Assembly: GCA_017441295.1 (NCBI GenBank)
Contig: JAFRYA010000006.1
Location: 62,001 to 126,000, forward strand
Source of the DNA: Lachnospiraceae bacterium
GTDB taxonomy: Bacteria; Bacillota; Clostridia; Lachnospirales; Lachnospiraceae
Length of the DNA stretch: 64,000 nt
Reading direction: 5' to 3'
Shown here: positions 1 to 8,479 of the stretch, in pieces
Position numbering within the stretch: the stretch's first letter is position 1
Layout of the letters: every line of letters begins with the position of its first letter
Made by a program: the position numbers and the translations under genes
Notes under the pieces: generated by a model
Seen by the model: only the letters and a program-made list of their open reading frames with translations
The model's database searches: none
What the model was told of the DNA's origin: nothing

Positions 1-646
1 ACTGGTCGTGGATCATGCCCGGCACGTGGTTTCTGTGCTCGAATTTGACCGGGATGCAGTATCTGCCGTCGCGCTGGGTGACCACGCTGTCCTGCAGATA
101 TGTCTTCATGCTCTGCGCGGTGATCAGGTTGTTCAGAGTGCGCTGAATCTGCAGGTTGGTCTGCACCATGTGGCGGCGGATGTCCTTGAGTTTAGGAGAT
201 GCATCATCAGCAATCTCGTCGATACCTAAGATGCATCTTTTAATTTCGTCGTTCAGCACCCTGCACGGGTCCAGCGCGTTGTAATACGCGGTCAGAGTGT
301 CTTCAGGCTCCTCATCATTCTCAGGAGTAAGGAATCTTTTCATATAGTAAGCCGCGTCCAGAACGCCCGAAATCTCCAGGAGATCCTGGCAGTTCAGGAT
401 GCTGCCGACATCCATTCTCTTGATGGATGGCAGGATGTTTTTCAGCCCAACGAAGCCCGGACCGGACTTCTTCCTCAGGCGCGTAACAGCGTCGGTTGTC
501 TGCTGCTGGGCGGTGCGGATGGCCTCAATATCGGTCATCGGCAGGAGCCCTGAGCACAGAGCCTTGCCTGCGTCGGATGATGCCCAGCTGCTGAGCTGTT
601 CGGTTATTTTATTAAATTCAAGTGTCTTTAATACTTTGTCGTTCAT
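1..646 (-). CDS. mutS2: MutS2 family protein, N-terminal part (runs off left edge)
   Basis: Translation of the minus strand from the ATG at 644-646 gives about 215 residues beginning MNDKVLKTLEFNKITEQLSS, the characteristic opening of MutS2, then a helical segment (RMDVGSILNCQDLLEISGVL, then ALDPCRVLNDEIKRCI). MutS2 lacks the mismatch-recognition domains of MutS. Known members have a helical core, a Walker ATPase, and a C-terminal Smr nuclease; they act on recombination intermediates or stalled ribosomes. Only the helical core is visible here; the ATPase and Smr parts lie outside the window. The start codon follows the yhaM-like stop codon by one base (TAA-A-ATG), so the two genes are translationally close and co-transcribed. 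The family call is confident; the precise role is taken from family knowledge. Confidence 0.88.
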   Translation of the reverse strand, partial: MNDKVLKTLEFNKITEQLSSWASSDAGKALCSGLLPMTDIEAIRTAQQQTTDAVTRLRKKSGPGFVGLKNILPSIKRMDVGSILNCQDLLEISGVLDAAYYMKRFLTPENDEEPEDTLTAYYNALDPCRVLNDEIKRCILGIDEIADDASPKLKDIRRHMVQTNLQIQRTLNNLITAQSMKTYLQDSVVTQRDGRYCIPVKFEHRNHVPGMIHDQ

Positions 647-647
647 T

Positions 648-1592
648 TTATCTGGTCTGTCTGATGTTGCTGTCGAAGAGCCTGCTGTAACCCAGCCAGC
701 CGCCGTCTACCAGAGGAGAGCTCTCAAAGAGCTCGGTCATTGCCTCAATCTTAGCATCGGTGTTGTCGGCAAAATTCAGCGCTACGGCCTCGACCAGGGC
801 CGGTTTCTTAGGTGAGCCAAATTCGAATTCGCCGTGGTGAGCCAGAATGCAGTGCTTGAGCTGATCGGCCTTTACTTTCGGGAATCCCTTGACCTCGCGG
901 AGCTTCTCATCCACGATTTCAACGCCCATGACAATGTGTCCCAGGAGCTGACCTTCGTCTGTATAATCGTTCAGCGGGAAGTCAGAGAGCTCGCGTACCT
1001 TGCCGATGTCGTGGCAGAGAGCCGCGCTGATGAGCAGGTCTCTGTTGAGCGCAGGATATTTGGTGCAATAGAAATTGCACAGGTCGCATACAGCCAGTGT
1101 ATGCTGCATCAGGCCGCCCACGAAGCCGTGGTGTATGGATTTGGCTGCGGAATGTTTCTTGAAAACCTCCACAAACTCAGTATCTTCAATGAAAATTTTC
1201 TCCAGCAGGAGCTTGTAATACGGGGACTGCAGAGAATTGATGTAGGTTTTGAGCTCCTCATACATCTCGTTGATATCCCTGGAAGAAACCGGAAGGTAAT
1301 CAGCCGGGTCGTATGAGCCTTCGCTGGCCTTGAAAGCCCTGTCGATGGACATCTGGAGTGCGCCGTTGAACAGGGTGATGCGGCCGCGCACCTCGACGTA
1401 ATCGTTTACATCGAAGTCGCCGATGCCCATGGAGTTCGGCTCCCAGATCTTGCAGGACAGGGTGCCGGTTTTATCTGTCAGGGTGACGTTTTCGTAATCC
1501 TTGCCGTTCTTGGTCTGTGCCATATTCTTGGCTTTGCACAGATAGATGCCGATTACGTTGTCACCGTCTTTTAATTGGTTGATATATCTCAT
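648..1592 (-). CDS. yhaM: YhaM-type 3'-5' exoribonuclease (OB fold + HD domain)
   Basis: A protein of about 314 residues with an N-terminal OB-fold nucleic-acid-binding domain (roughly residues 10-90, with the strand ITLFNGALQMSIDRAF) and an HD phosphohydrolase domain (about 150-300). Numbered from the upstream ATG, visible metal ligands include His166 (GGLMQHTL), the His196-Asp197 doublet of LCHDIGK, and the later LAHHGEFEFG motif. Length and domain order match YhaM of Bacillus, a Mn-dependent 3'-5' exonuclease acting on RNA and single-stranded DNA. Two in-frame ATGs exist at 1598 and 1592; the SD AAAGG (1600-1604) is only one base from the first and seven from the second, so I chose 1592. 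It is downstream of the hydrolase gene and upstream of mutS2 on the same strand. Confidence 0.9.
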   Translation of the reverse strand: MRYINQLKDGDNVIGIYLCKAKNMAQTKNGKDYENVTLTDKTGTLSCKIWEPNSMGIGDFDVNDYVEVRGRITLFNGALQMSIDRAFKASEGSYDPADYLPVSSRDINEMYEELKTYINSLQSPYYKLLLEKIFIEDTEFVEVFKKHSAAKSIHHGFVGGLMQHTLAVCDLCNFYCTKYPALNRDLLISAALCHDIGKVRELSDFPLNDYTDEGQLLGHIVMGVEIVDEKLREVKGFPKVKADQLKHCILAHHGEFEFGSPKKPALVEAVALNFADNTDAKIEAMTELFESSPLVDGGWLGYSRLFDSNIRQTR

Positions 1593-1604
1593 TTTCATGC
1601 CTTT

Positions 1605-2564
1605 CTAATCGAAATACTTATGTACGAAATCAATGATTGCCTGGTCAAAGCCCTCTGTGTTGCTGAACCTCAGATGTGAGTGATTGCCGGTCGGAAACCA
1701 TACAATCTCTTTCTTGTCTGAGCCGCATTTAGCGAAGAGCTCCCTGCTCTTCTCCGGCAGTGAGAATGGATCCTTCTCGCCGCAGATGAAGAGGAACGGA
1801 ACTTTGACTTTGTCAATATAATCAATAGGTTTGGTTTTGCTTACGTCTGTACCGGTATGCTTCTTGATGAGTGACATAACCATCGGCAGAACGGGGAATG
1901 TAGGCCTCTTCTGTTCGATCATGTGGCGCTTGTAGCTCTCATAAAAGCTGATGTAGCAGCCCTCGCTGATCTGGCCCGCGATGTACTTCGGATAATCCGG
2001 ACGGGACAGGATCAATATGCCTGTGCCTGCGCCCATGCATATGCCGTGGATGAGCACCTGCTCATTGCCGAAACGGTCGTGCAGAAGCTCAGCCCATTTC
2101 ATGGTGTCGCGGTCCTCGCCTACGCCGATATAGTCATATACGCCGTCAGATTTGCCGTGTGAGCGGATATCAATGACGAGTACGTTGCAGCCGGCCTTCT
2201 CATAAGGCGGAGCGAAGAAGTACGAATACATCAGGGATTCGGAGCGGCCGGGGATGATGATAACCGCCCTCTTGCATCCGAAATCATAGTATTCTCCATA
2301 CAGATGGAAGCCGTCATTTTCAATCTCAACTTCCGTCATTTTATCCTTGTGCGCGTCTGCCCATGCGCAGCCGGCATTCCACATGGCGAGCTGTTCTTCA
2401 TTCTCGGGAGCTGAGCAGCACCTGCCCCATTTCTCAGGGCTCGTGCGGACCAGCGTGGTCTCGTAAACTACTTTGGCGACTTTTCTGCAGTAAAAGAAAG
2501 AAAATACAGCGCCTCCGATGATCAGAACAGCAACAATTATTAATATGATAGCCAACGGTGTCAT
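1605..2564 (-). CDS. Membrane-anchored alpha/beta hydrolase with Cys in the nucleophile elbow
   Basis: 319 residues. Residues about 4-25 (PLAIILIIVAVLIIGGAVFS) form a single N-terminal membrane anchor; the rest is an alpha/beta-hydrolase domain. The nucleophile elbow reads HGICMGAG, placing Cys176 where family members normally have Ser. The rest of a triad is recognisable as Asp in CGEKDPFS and His in GNHSHLRF. Related Firmicute proteins are generally annotated as acyl esterases or cell-envelope hydrolases; the substrate is unknown. A Cys nucleophile occurs naturally in dienelactone hydrolase, so the protein may be active, with altered chemistry, or inactive. It is the first gene of the minus-strand group with yhaM and mutS2, and its promoter lies in the AT-rich divergent space 2565-2713 shared with the degV operon. 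Confidence 0.8.
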   Translation of the reverse strand: MTPLAIILIIVAVLIIGGAVFSFFYCRKVAKVVYETTLVRTSPEKWGRCCSAPENEEQLAMWNAGCAWADAHKDKMTEVEIENDGFHLYGEYYDFGCKRAVIIIPGRSESLMYSYFFAPPYEKAGCNVLVIDIRSHGKSDGVYDYIGVGEDRDTMKWAELLHDRFGNEQVLIHGICMGAGTGILILSRPDYPKYIAGQISEGCYISFYESYKRHMIEQKRPTFPVLPMVMSLIKKHTGTDVSKTKPIDYIDKVKVPFLFICGEKDPFSLPEKSRELFAKCGSDKKEIVWFPTGNHSHLRFSNTEGFDQAIIDFVHKYFD

Positions 2565-2713
2565 ATAGTTTCCTCATTTCAGAACATAAATCTACAGAGT
2601 AAATAATATCAAAAATATGAATATTTGCAAATATTATAAATAAGGAGTAAAATACCAATATTAACCTCAAAATGGGGTAATATGGCTAGTAATTAATAAT
2701 TGGAGGAAGAATA

Positions 2714-3655
2714 ATGAGTGATTTTGTAATCGTTGCAGATTCAAACTGCAGCATGAGCAGGGAAATGAGAGAAAAGTACGGTATCGTGGATTATATCCCT
2801 TCCAAGATTACTTTTCCTGACGGAGTAACACATGACACAGATCTGGATTGGGAGATCATTTCCGCTGACGATTATTACAGATCAATGAGAGAAGATAAAG
2901 TACTTTACAAGACCGGTGTTAACTCTATCGATAATGTTGCAGCTATCATGGAGAAGCAGCTGAAGGAAGGTCATGACATCTTAAGTATCGTCCTTTCATC
3001 CCGCATGAGCAGCACTTACAATGTATTCGTACAGGCTGCCAAGCAGCTCCTGGAGAAGTATCCTGAGAGGAAGATCCGCGTGGTTGACTCCCTCAGATTC
3101 TCAACACCTATTGCTCTGATGAACATGAAGGCAGCTGAGATGCGTGACGCAGGCAAGACTCTGGACGAGACTGCTGACTGGCTGGAAGAGAACAGAAACT
3201 GCTTCCGTCAGATGGGACCTATGGACGACATGAAGTTCCTGGCTCGTACAGGCAGAGTAACTAACTTCAAGGCATTCTTCGGCACAATGGTCGGCATCAA
3301 CGCGATGGGAGATTTCGCTCCTACAGGCATCAGCGAGATCCTTTCCAAGGTTAAAGGCAAGAAGGCAGCTCTCGCAACCACCCTCGAGTATGTCAAGAGA
3401 ACCATCGTTAATCCTGAAGACCAGCTGATCCTGATAGGCCATACTCTGAAGGCAGAGGACGCTGAGATTTACAAGAAAGCTGTTGAGGAGACCTTCCATC
3501 CGAAGGCAGTAGAGATCCTCAGAGTAGACATGAGCTGCGGAGCCAATATCGGACCGGGCATGTTAGGTGTTTACTACTTCGGCAAGAAGGCTTCAGAAGG
3601 CCTTGAAGAAGAAAAGAAGATAATGGATGAAATCGTAGCGAACCTGAAGAAATAA
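2714..3655 (+). CDS. DegV family fatty-acid-binding protein (FakB-like), copy 1
   Basis: 313 residues with the two-domain DegV/EDD fold. The opening DFVIVADSNCSMS is the usual DegV first strand with a bound-ligand loop; VLSSRMSSTYN is the characteristic Ser-rich motif near residue 98 that contacts the fatty acid carboxylate in FakB proteins, and GPMDDMKFLARTGRVTNF is the conserved central segment. FakB proteins carry a free fatty acid to the kinase FakA, which phosphorylates it to acyl-phosphate. The ATG follows SD GGAGG at about 2701. A second DegV gene follows after 11 bases and a FakA-like gene after that, so a FakB role is well supported by context. It is slightly longer than the typical 280-290 residues. 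Confidence 0.88.
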   Translation: MSDFVIVADSNCSMSREMREKYGIVDYIPSKITFPDGVTHDTDLDWEIISADDYYRSMREDKVLYKTGVNSIDNVAAIMEKQLKEGHDILSIVLSSRMSSTYNVFVQAAKQLLEKYPERKIRVVDSLRFSTPIALMNMKAAEMRDAGKTLDETADWLEENRNCFRQMGPMDDMKFLARTGRVTNFKAFFGTMVGINAMGDFAPTGISEILSKVKGKKAALATTLEYVKRTIVNPEDQLILIGHTLKAEDAEIYKKAVEETFHPKAVEILRVDMSCGANIGPGMLGVYYFGKKASEGLEEEKKIMDEIVANLKK

Positions 3656-3666
3656 GGAGGCTCATT

Positions 3667-4557
3667 ATGAAAGAATATCTGATTTATGGCGATTCCACCT
3701 GCGATCTGGACAAGACAGTCAGAGACGCATACGGCATTGAATATTTCCAGATGAATTATGTTCTGGACGGCAAGGAATATCCGGCTTCACTGGACTGGGA
3801 AGAGCTCTCAGCCAGGGAATTCTATGACGCAATGAGAGCCGGCAAGCGCATTACCACCACGCAGGTGCCTACTGAGAGCTATGAGCGTGTATTTACTGAG
3901 TGCGCCGAAAACGGCAAGGATGTGCTCTATGTAGGCTGCTCATCCGCTCTGTCAGGCTCCATCAACCTGGCCAAGGTTGTAGCCAAGGACGTAATGGAGA
4001 AATATCCAAAGAGCAGGATCGTCTGCATTGACGCACTGAACAGTTCTTTCGGACAGGGCATCATGCTGATGTGGGCATCTGATATGAGAAAGGCCGGCAA
4101 GAGCATCGATGAGGCCGCTTCATATATCGAGGAGAACAGACTGAAGGTCAGCCAGTGCGCCACAGTAGGCAAGCTGGACTACCTGAGGAGAGCCGGCCGC
4201 ATTACCGCGTCCAGCGCATTCTTCGGCAATATTATCGGCATCAAGCCTATCATCATTTCCGATGTGATCGGACAGAACTACGCGATCAAGAAGGTCAAGG
4301 GCGCACAGAATGCCAAGGAAGAGATCGCGGCTTATCAGGCTGAGCAGATTGAAAACGCTGCAGATCAGACTATCTGGATCTCACATGCTGACGATGAGGA
4401 GAGCGCAGCATCTCTGGGCGAGCTGCTGAAAGCCAAGACCGGATGCAAAGATATCCGTCTGGGCTGCATTGGACCGATCGTCGGCGCATCAGTAGGTCCG
4501 GGTACCATCATTTCATTCTGCGTCGGCAAAGAAGTAACCATCAAAGGTGAGGCATAA
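3667..4557 (+). CDS. DegV family fatty-acid-binding protein (FakB-like), copy 2
   Basis: 296 residues, homologous to the preceding gene but clearly diverged. DSTCDLDKTVRD forms the first-strand motif, VGCSSALSGSINLAK the Ser-rich ligand loop, and CATVGKLDYLRRAGRITASS the central motif. SD AAGGAGG lies just before the ATG, and the stop overlaps the next start by one base (TAATG), indicating tight translational coupling to the FakA-like kinase. Two FakB paralogues with different acyl-chain preferences serving one FakA is the arrangement known in Staphylococcus; by analogy these two may divide saturated and unsaturated fatty acids (inference). Confidence 0.88.
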   Translation: MKEYLIYGDSTCDLDKTVRDAYGIEYFQMNYVLDGKEYPASLDWEELSAREFYDAMRAGKRITTTQVPTESYERVFTECAENGKDVLYVGCSSALSGSINLAKVVAKDVMEKYPKSRIVCIDALNSSFGQGIMLMWASDMRKAGKSIDEAASYIEENRLKVSQCATVGKLDYLRRAGRITASSAFFGNIIGIKPIIISDVIGQNYAIKKVKGAQNAKEEIAAYQAEQIENAADQTIWISHADDEESAASLGELLKAKTGCKDIRLGCIGPIVGASVGPGTIISFCVGKEVTIKGEA

Positions 4558-6212
4558 TGACAACAACGCATTTGGACGGATCGGCGCTCAAGGAGCTGTT
4601 CCTGGGCGGCCTGTCCGTATTAAAGCTTAATAAAGACAGAATAGACGAACTGAACGTTTTCCCTGTTCCTGACGGAGACACGGGCACGAATATGAGCATG
4701 ACCCTGGAGGGCAGCCTGGAATCAGCAGCGCATGAGGAAATCGTGGGCGTTTCGGAACTGATGCAGAAGGTTTCCAGGGGAGCTCTGCTGTCAGCAAGGG
4801 GCAATTCAGGCGTCATCCTTTCCCAGTTCATCAAGGGCTTTGGCAAAGGATGCGAAGGCAGGAAGACCATCAGCTGCGCAGATTTCGTTAAGGCTTTCAG
4901 AGCGGGCGTGGAGAAGGCTTATGACGCTGTCATCACTCCGACTGAAGGCACTATGCTCACAGTCATGAGAGAAGGCTGCGAGATGATGGAAAGCAGGAGT
5001 TTCGCGTCATTCCAGGAATGCATCGGAGCATTGAATGTCCGTATGGATGAGTCTTTGGAGAACACTCCGGAGCTGCTTCCGGTACTCAAGGAAGCCGGTG
5101 TTATTGACTCAGGCGGTGCAGGCTTTATCTGCATCTTCAAGGGTATGGAGAAAGTCCTGAACGGCGAGAAGATTACCGCGGCAGACGTTCTTTCTGAGAA
5201 GAAAACTGGCCATACCGGAGTATTTAACGCTGACAGCGAGCTGGAATACGGCTACTGCACGGAATTCATTCTCCAGCTGCAGCACAGCAAGGTAGATATT
5301 GATCATTTCGAGATCAGCAAGATTGTTAAATATCTCGAGGGCGTGGGCGATTCCATCGTGGCGGTCAAGGACGATGACCTGGTCAAGATCCATGTTCATA
5401 CCTTCTTCCCGGGACAGGTGCTGGACTACTGCCAGAAGTTCGGTGAGTTCATTACCCTGAAGATTGAGAACATGTCCATCCAGCATAACGAGACAATGAT
5501 TGTGCAGATGCAGGAGCAGGAACAGAAGAAGAAACTCCCTGCTCACAAGCCGATAGCTTACGTGGCTGCGCTGAGCGGCGATGGACTGATCTCATATTTC
5601 AAAGAGCTCGGTGTGGACGAAGTCGTAAACGGCGGCCAGACGGACAATCCGTCAGCTGAGGACTTCGTCAAAGCATATGAAAACCTGAACGCGGACACGA
5701 TCATCGTGCTTCCGTGCAATTCAAATATAGTTATGGCAGCAGGCCAGTCCGCTGAGATTTACCAGAAGGCGGATGTGCGCGTGGTGCCTGCCAAATCAGT
5801 GGCTGAAGGCTATGCGGCAATCTCCATTATCGATGTTTCCTGCACCGATCCGGACAGGATCATCAGCGACATGGAATATGCTGTCAGAAATGCGGGCACG
5901 GGCCTCATAACGACGGCTACCCGCGACATGACATACAAGGACATCACCGTCCAGGAAGGCCATTACATCGGGCTGGACAGAGACGACATCTTGTCGGACT
6001 CTCCTGACAAGCTGACGGCGGTCAAGGACATGCTGAACGCGATGGAGGACATCTCGGACAAGGAGGTCCTCACGATATTCTACGGCAAGCACGTGACGGA
6101 TGACGAGAGGTCAGAACTTGCCGGCATGCTGGATAAGGAATTCTCCTGGCTGGAATATGGCTTTATCTACGGCGGCCAGGAAGTATACGACTATATATTT
6201 ACGGTGGAATAA
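4557..6212 (+). CDS. fakA: FakA-like fatty acid kinase (DhaL/DAK2 + DegV-like domains)
   Basis: 551 residues, the usual FakA length. The N-terminal DhaL-type nucleotide-binding domain (about 1-200) carries PVPDGDTGTNMSMT at residues 36-49, whose aspartates bind Mg-ATP, and ARGNSGVILSQFIKGF near residue 80. A middle and a C-terminal DegV-related domain follow (VAALSGDGLISYFKELG and LPCNSNIVMAAGQSAE). Known FakA phosphorylates fatty acids presented by FakB, giving acyl-phosphate for phospholipid synthesis. The ATG overlaps the stop of the second degV gene, and the plsX-like gene starts at the base right after its stop. Kinase and acceptor genes are thus probably co-expressed. Confidence 0.9.
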   Translation: MTTTHLDGSALKELFLGGLSVLKLNKDRIDELNVFPVPDGDTGTNMSMTLEGSLESAAHEEIVGVSELMQKVSRGALLSARGNSGVILSQFIKGFGKGCEGRKTISCADFVKAFRAGVEKAYDAVITPTEGTMLTVMREGCEMMESRSFASFQECIGALNVRMDESLENTPELLPVLKEAGVIDSGGAGFICIFKGMEKVLNGEKITAADVLSEKKTGHTGVFNADSELEYGYCTEFILQLQHSKVDIDHFEISKIVKYLEGVGDSIVAVKDDDLVKIHVHTFFPGQVLDYCQKFGEFITLKIENMSIQHNETMIVQMQEQEQKKKLPAHKPIAYVAALSGDGLISYFKELGVDEVVNGGQTDNPSAEDFVKAYENLNADTIIVLPCNSNIVMAAGQSAEIYQKADVRVVPAKSVAEGYAAISIIDVSCTDPDRIISDMEYAVRNAGTGLITTATRDMTYKDITVQEGHYIGLDRDDILSDSPDKLTAVKDMLNAMEDISDKEVLTIFYGKHVTDDERSELAGMLDKEFSWLEYGFIYGGQEVYDYIFTVE

Positions 6213-7154
6213 ATGAGAAAGAAGATCATTGTAGACATCTGCGGTGCCGATGCGGCGCCTGAAGTAATAGCCCGCGGCGCGGCCATGGCTCTTAAAGACC
6301 AGGACGAATACGATCTGGTCCTGGTTGGACCTGAGGGTGTTATTAAGGCTACTCTGGATGACGCTGCACAGGCACGCGTCGAGATCATAAACGCGGACGA
6401 AGCTGTCACTAATTATGACGATCCTCGCGAAATGATCAAGGGCAGGAACGGCACATCCATGGTGAAGGCTCTGGACGCGCTGAAGGCGCGCGAAGACATT
6501 GCCGGCATGGTCAGCGCAGGCAGCACAGGATGTCTGATGGTCGGTTCTATTTTCCACCTGGGGCTTATGGGCAAGCTCCTGCAGCCCGCCCTCTCCAGTG
6601 CGCTCTACAGCATTAACGGCGGCTACGTCTGCCTCGTGGACTGCGGCGCGAATATTAACTGCAAGGTTAAAGACATGGTGGCATGGGCCCGTATGGGCAG
6701 TGCCTTCATGGAGGCCATGAACGGCGTTGACAGCCCTAAGGTCGGCCTGGTAAACGTCGGCCGCGAGAAGGGCAAGGGCACCGACCTGGTCAAGGAGGCA
6801 TACGAAGCCCTGGAGCAGGATGAAGGCATTAATTTCATAGGAAATATCGAAGGAAACGACTGCCTGATGGGCATCGCTGACGTAATCGTCTGCGACGGTT
6901 TCACGGGCAACGTCCTTCTCAAGAATATGGAGGCCTGCGGCCTTATTGCCGCCCGCATGATGGGCGACCCGGAGAATGTAGTGAAATTCTTTGACTACAA
7001 TTCACAGGGCGGCGCAACATTTTTAGGAACCAGAAAGATTATCGTTAAAGCTCACGGCGCGGCCAATGAGAGCACCATTTCCGCCTGCATCAATCAGGTG
7101 TGGAAAATGGAAAAGGGCGGTTTCACAGAGAAACTCGCGGCCCGCATGAGCTAG
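6213..7154 (+). CDS. PlsX-like acyl-phosphate:phosphate acyltransferase homologue (divergent)
   Basis: 313 residues, shorter than canonical PlsX (about 330-350). Family motifs are present: SAGSTGCLM, LVNVGREKGKGTD, GNIEGNDCLMGIADVIVCDG and GFTGNVLLKN. The N-terminal glycine loop, normally DxMGGD, reads DICGADAAP (Asp8, Cys10-Gly-Ala-Asp13), so the hallmark Met-Gly-Gly is changed. PlsX interconverts acyl-ACP and acyl-phosphate. The gene starts at the base after the fakA stop, so it likely links the acyl-phosphate made by FakA to ACP or to the acyltransferase PlsY. A canonical plsX probably exists elsewhere in such genomes (inference); this one could be a specialised paralogue. Confidence 0.8.
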   Translation: MRKKIIVDICGADAAPEVIARGAAMALKDQDEYDLVLVGPEGVIKATLDDAAQARVEIINADEAVTNYDDPREMIKGRNGTSMVKALDALKAREDIAGMVSAGSTGCLMVGSIFHLGLMGKLLQPALSSALYSINGGYVCLVDCGANINCKVKDMVAWARMGSAFMEAMNGVDSPKVGLVNVGREKGKGTDLVKEAYEALEQDEGINFIGNIEGNDCLMGIADVIVCDGFTGNVLLKNMEACGLIAARMMGDPENVVKFFDYNSQGGATFLGTRKIIVKAHGAANESTISACINQVWKMEKGGFTEKLAARMS

Positions 7155-7163
7155 GAGAACTGT

Positions 7164-8171
7164 TTGTCAGCATTAGTACTTATTCCAGCATATAATCCGG
7201 ATGAGAAACTTGTTCGGCTGGTCGACCAGCTGCAGAGCAGGTCTTTTGACATTCTCATCGTCAATGACGGCAGCCGTCCGGACTGCGCTCCTATCTTCGA
7301 GAAATGCGCTGCGCATGCCACAGTCATCGGCTATGACGACAACCACGGCAAGGGTTCAGCCCTCAAGACCGGCATGCGTTATATCAAGGAACATATGCCG
7401 GAGCAGACGGGCTTTATTACAGCGGACGCTGACGGCCAGCACAGCATCGACGATATCTGCAAGGTCCGCGACAGCCTGGAAAATGGCGCAGACTTCGTGC
7501 TCAGCGTCAGGAAACTGAGACGCGACGCGCCTCTGCGTTCCAGAGTTGGCAATACCCTCTCCCGATTCCTCTACGCTAACGCGAACGCGCATTATCTGCC
7601 CGATAATCAGTCAGGCCTTAGAGGATTTAATGTGAAGCATCTCGACTGGATGCTGGAGGTGCGCGGCGACAAGTACGACTACGAGATGAACGTGCTGCTT
7701 TTTGCTGAGAAGCAGGGCATTAAGCTCACCAGGATTCCGATCCAGACCATTTATTTCGACAACAACGCGGGCTCACATTTCAGCCCGATCAAGGATACAA
7801 TCCTTATATATAAAAGATTTTTTGAGACATATCTCTTCTCGATCATCGGCACGCTGATAGGCATCGGACTGCTGATCGTGAGCGAGATTCTGTGGGGCAG
7901 GCGCTTCATGGCTCCGACCCTCTATGTGGCATGGGGAATCAAGGCGCTGCTCACGTTGGTTATTGAGAGATACACGCTGTTCAGGCGCATCCGCTACACG
8001 CCTGGCGTCAGAAGGCTGATTTTCTCAATCTTCCTCTACACTATTTATGGGCTGATTATTTTCGCGCTGGGATTTTTCCTGCCGGGCATCCCGATGGCGG
8101 TTGACTTTGTGCTGGCACTCATTATGACCGCGTTCGGAGAATATTTCGTCCTCAAGATTTCTTATGAATAA
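7164..8171 (+). CDS. Family 2 glycosyltransferase with C-terminal GtrA-like membrane domain
   Basis: 335 residues starting at TTG (7164) behind SD AGGAGA at 7153-7158; no earlier in-frame start is plausible. The N-terminal GT2 domain has LIPAYNPDEKL, the nucleotide-sugar motif LIVNDGSRPD, and the metal-binding ADADGQH near residue 88, close to polyprenol-phosphate glycosyltransferases (dolichyl-phosphate mannose synthase-like). From about residue 220 there are four hydrophobic helices of GtrA type. Such fusions make or flip lipid-linked sugars for cell-envelope glycans. It is the last gene of the degV-fakA-plsX run; the link to lipid metabolism may be that the acceptor is a lipid carrier (inference). 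Confidence 0.85.
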   Translation: MSALVLIPAYNPDEKLVRLVDQLQSRSFDILIVNDGSRPDCAPIFEKCAAHATVIGYDDNHGKGSALKTGMRYIKEHMPEQTGFITADADGQHSIDDICKVRDSLENGADFVLSVRKLRRDAPLRSRVGNTLSRFLYANANAHYLPDNQSGLRGFNVKHLDWMLEVRGDKYDYEMNVLLFAEKQGIKLTRIPIQTIYFDNNAGSHFSPIKDTILIYKRFFETYLFSIIGTLIGIGLLIVSEILWGRRFMAPTLYVAWGIKALLTLVIERYTLFRRIRYTPGVRRLIFSIFLYTIYGLIIFALGFFLPGIPMAVDFVLALIMTAFGEYFVLKISYE

Positions 8172-8174
8172 AGG

Positions 8175-8203
8175 TTGACAATTAAAGGGCTGATGTATAT
8201 AAT
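8175..8203 (+). promoter_or_regulatory. Consensus sigma-A promoter of the tRNA-Gln gene
   Basis: A perfect TTGACA (8175-8180) and a perfect TATAAT (8198-8203) are separated by exactly 17 bases. The -10 ends 12 bases before the mature tRNA 5' end. A full-consensus promoter is expected for a stable RNA gene. Confidence 0.92.
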
Positions 8204-8215
8204 GGCTCTTGCTGA

Positions 8216-8287
8216 AGGGATATCGCCAAATGGTAAGGCAACGGACTCTGACTCCGTCATTTCAAGGTTCGAATCCTTGTATCCCTG
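8216..8287 (+). tRNA. tRNA-Gln (anticodon CUG)
   Basis: A complete cloverleaf can be drawn: acceptor AGGGATA (8216-8222) pairs with TATCCCT (8280-8286); D arm GCC/GGC; anticodon stem ACGGA/TCCGT around the loop CTCTGAC, giving anticodon CUG; T arm CAAGG-TTCGAAT-CCTTG; G8287 is the discriminator. The 3' CCA is not encoded. A consensus promoter precedes it and a terminator follows. CUG reads CAG, the glutamine codon favoured in the GC-rich host genes. Confidence 0.96.
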
Positions 8288-8290
8288 CTA

Positions 8291-8317
8291 AAGGAACTCG
8301 AGAGAGTTCCTTTTTTT
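8291..8317 (+). terminator. Rho-independent terminator of tRNA-Gln
   Basis: Stem AAGGAACTC / GAGTTCCTT (8291-8299 with 8304-8312), loop GAGA, followed by a T run to 8317. Confidence 0.92.
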
Positions 8318-8336
8318 GTTAGGTCTCGGCCGCGTC

Positions 8337-8422
8337 AAATTTTCAGGTTTCGTGTGGTTTTAGACCCTGCTTGCGCCAAAACTGCAGTTTTCGTGTAGAT
8401 AATGTACACGAAACTTGAAAAT
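8337..8422. repeat. Imperfect inverted phrase repeat in intergenic space
   Basis: ATTTTCAGGTTTCGTGT at 8339-8355 is repeated in inverted orientation at 8406-8422 with one mismatch; a partial third copy (GTTTTCGTGTAGA, about 8386-8398) lies between. The space 8318-8435 has no gene. It resembles in style, though not in exact sequence, the phrase repeats at 16.2 and 26.8-27.3 kb. Function unknown. Confidence 0.55.
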
Positions 8423-8436
8423 CTGGCATCAGCCAC

Positions 8437-8463
8437 AAAAAAACAGCCGCCCGCAGGCGGCTG
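8437..8463 (-). terminator. Terminator of the minus-strand Old-Yellow-Enzyme gene
   Basis: Stem CAGCCGCC / GGCGGCTG (8444-8451 with 8456-8463), loop CGCA. Read on the minus strand it is followed by seven T (the A run 8437-8443). It lies 16 bases beyond the stop codon of the gene ending at 8480. Confidence 0.9.
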
Positions 8464-8479
8464 CTTTTACATAAAACTA

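Noticed and set aside
8175..8317. tRNA-associated integration site
   Set aside because: No integrase and no repeated tRNA 3' end nearby; the composition shift occurs 22 kb downstream.
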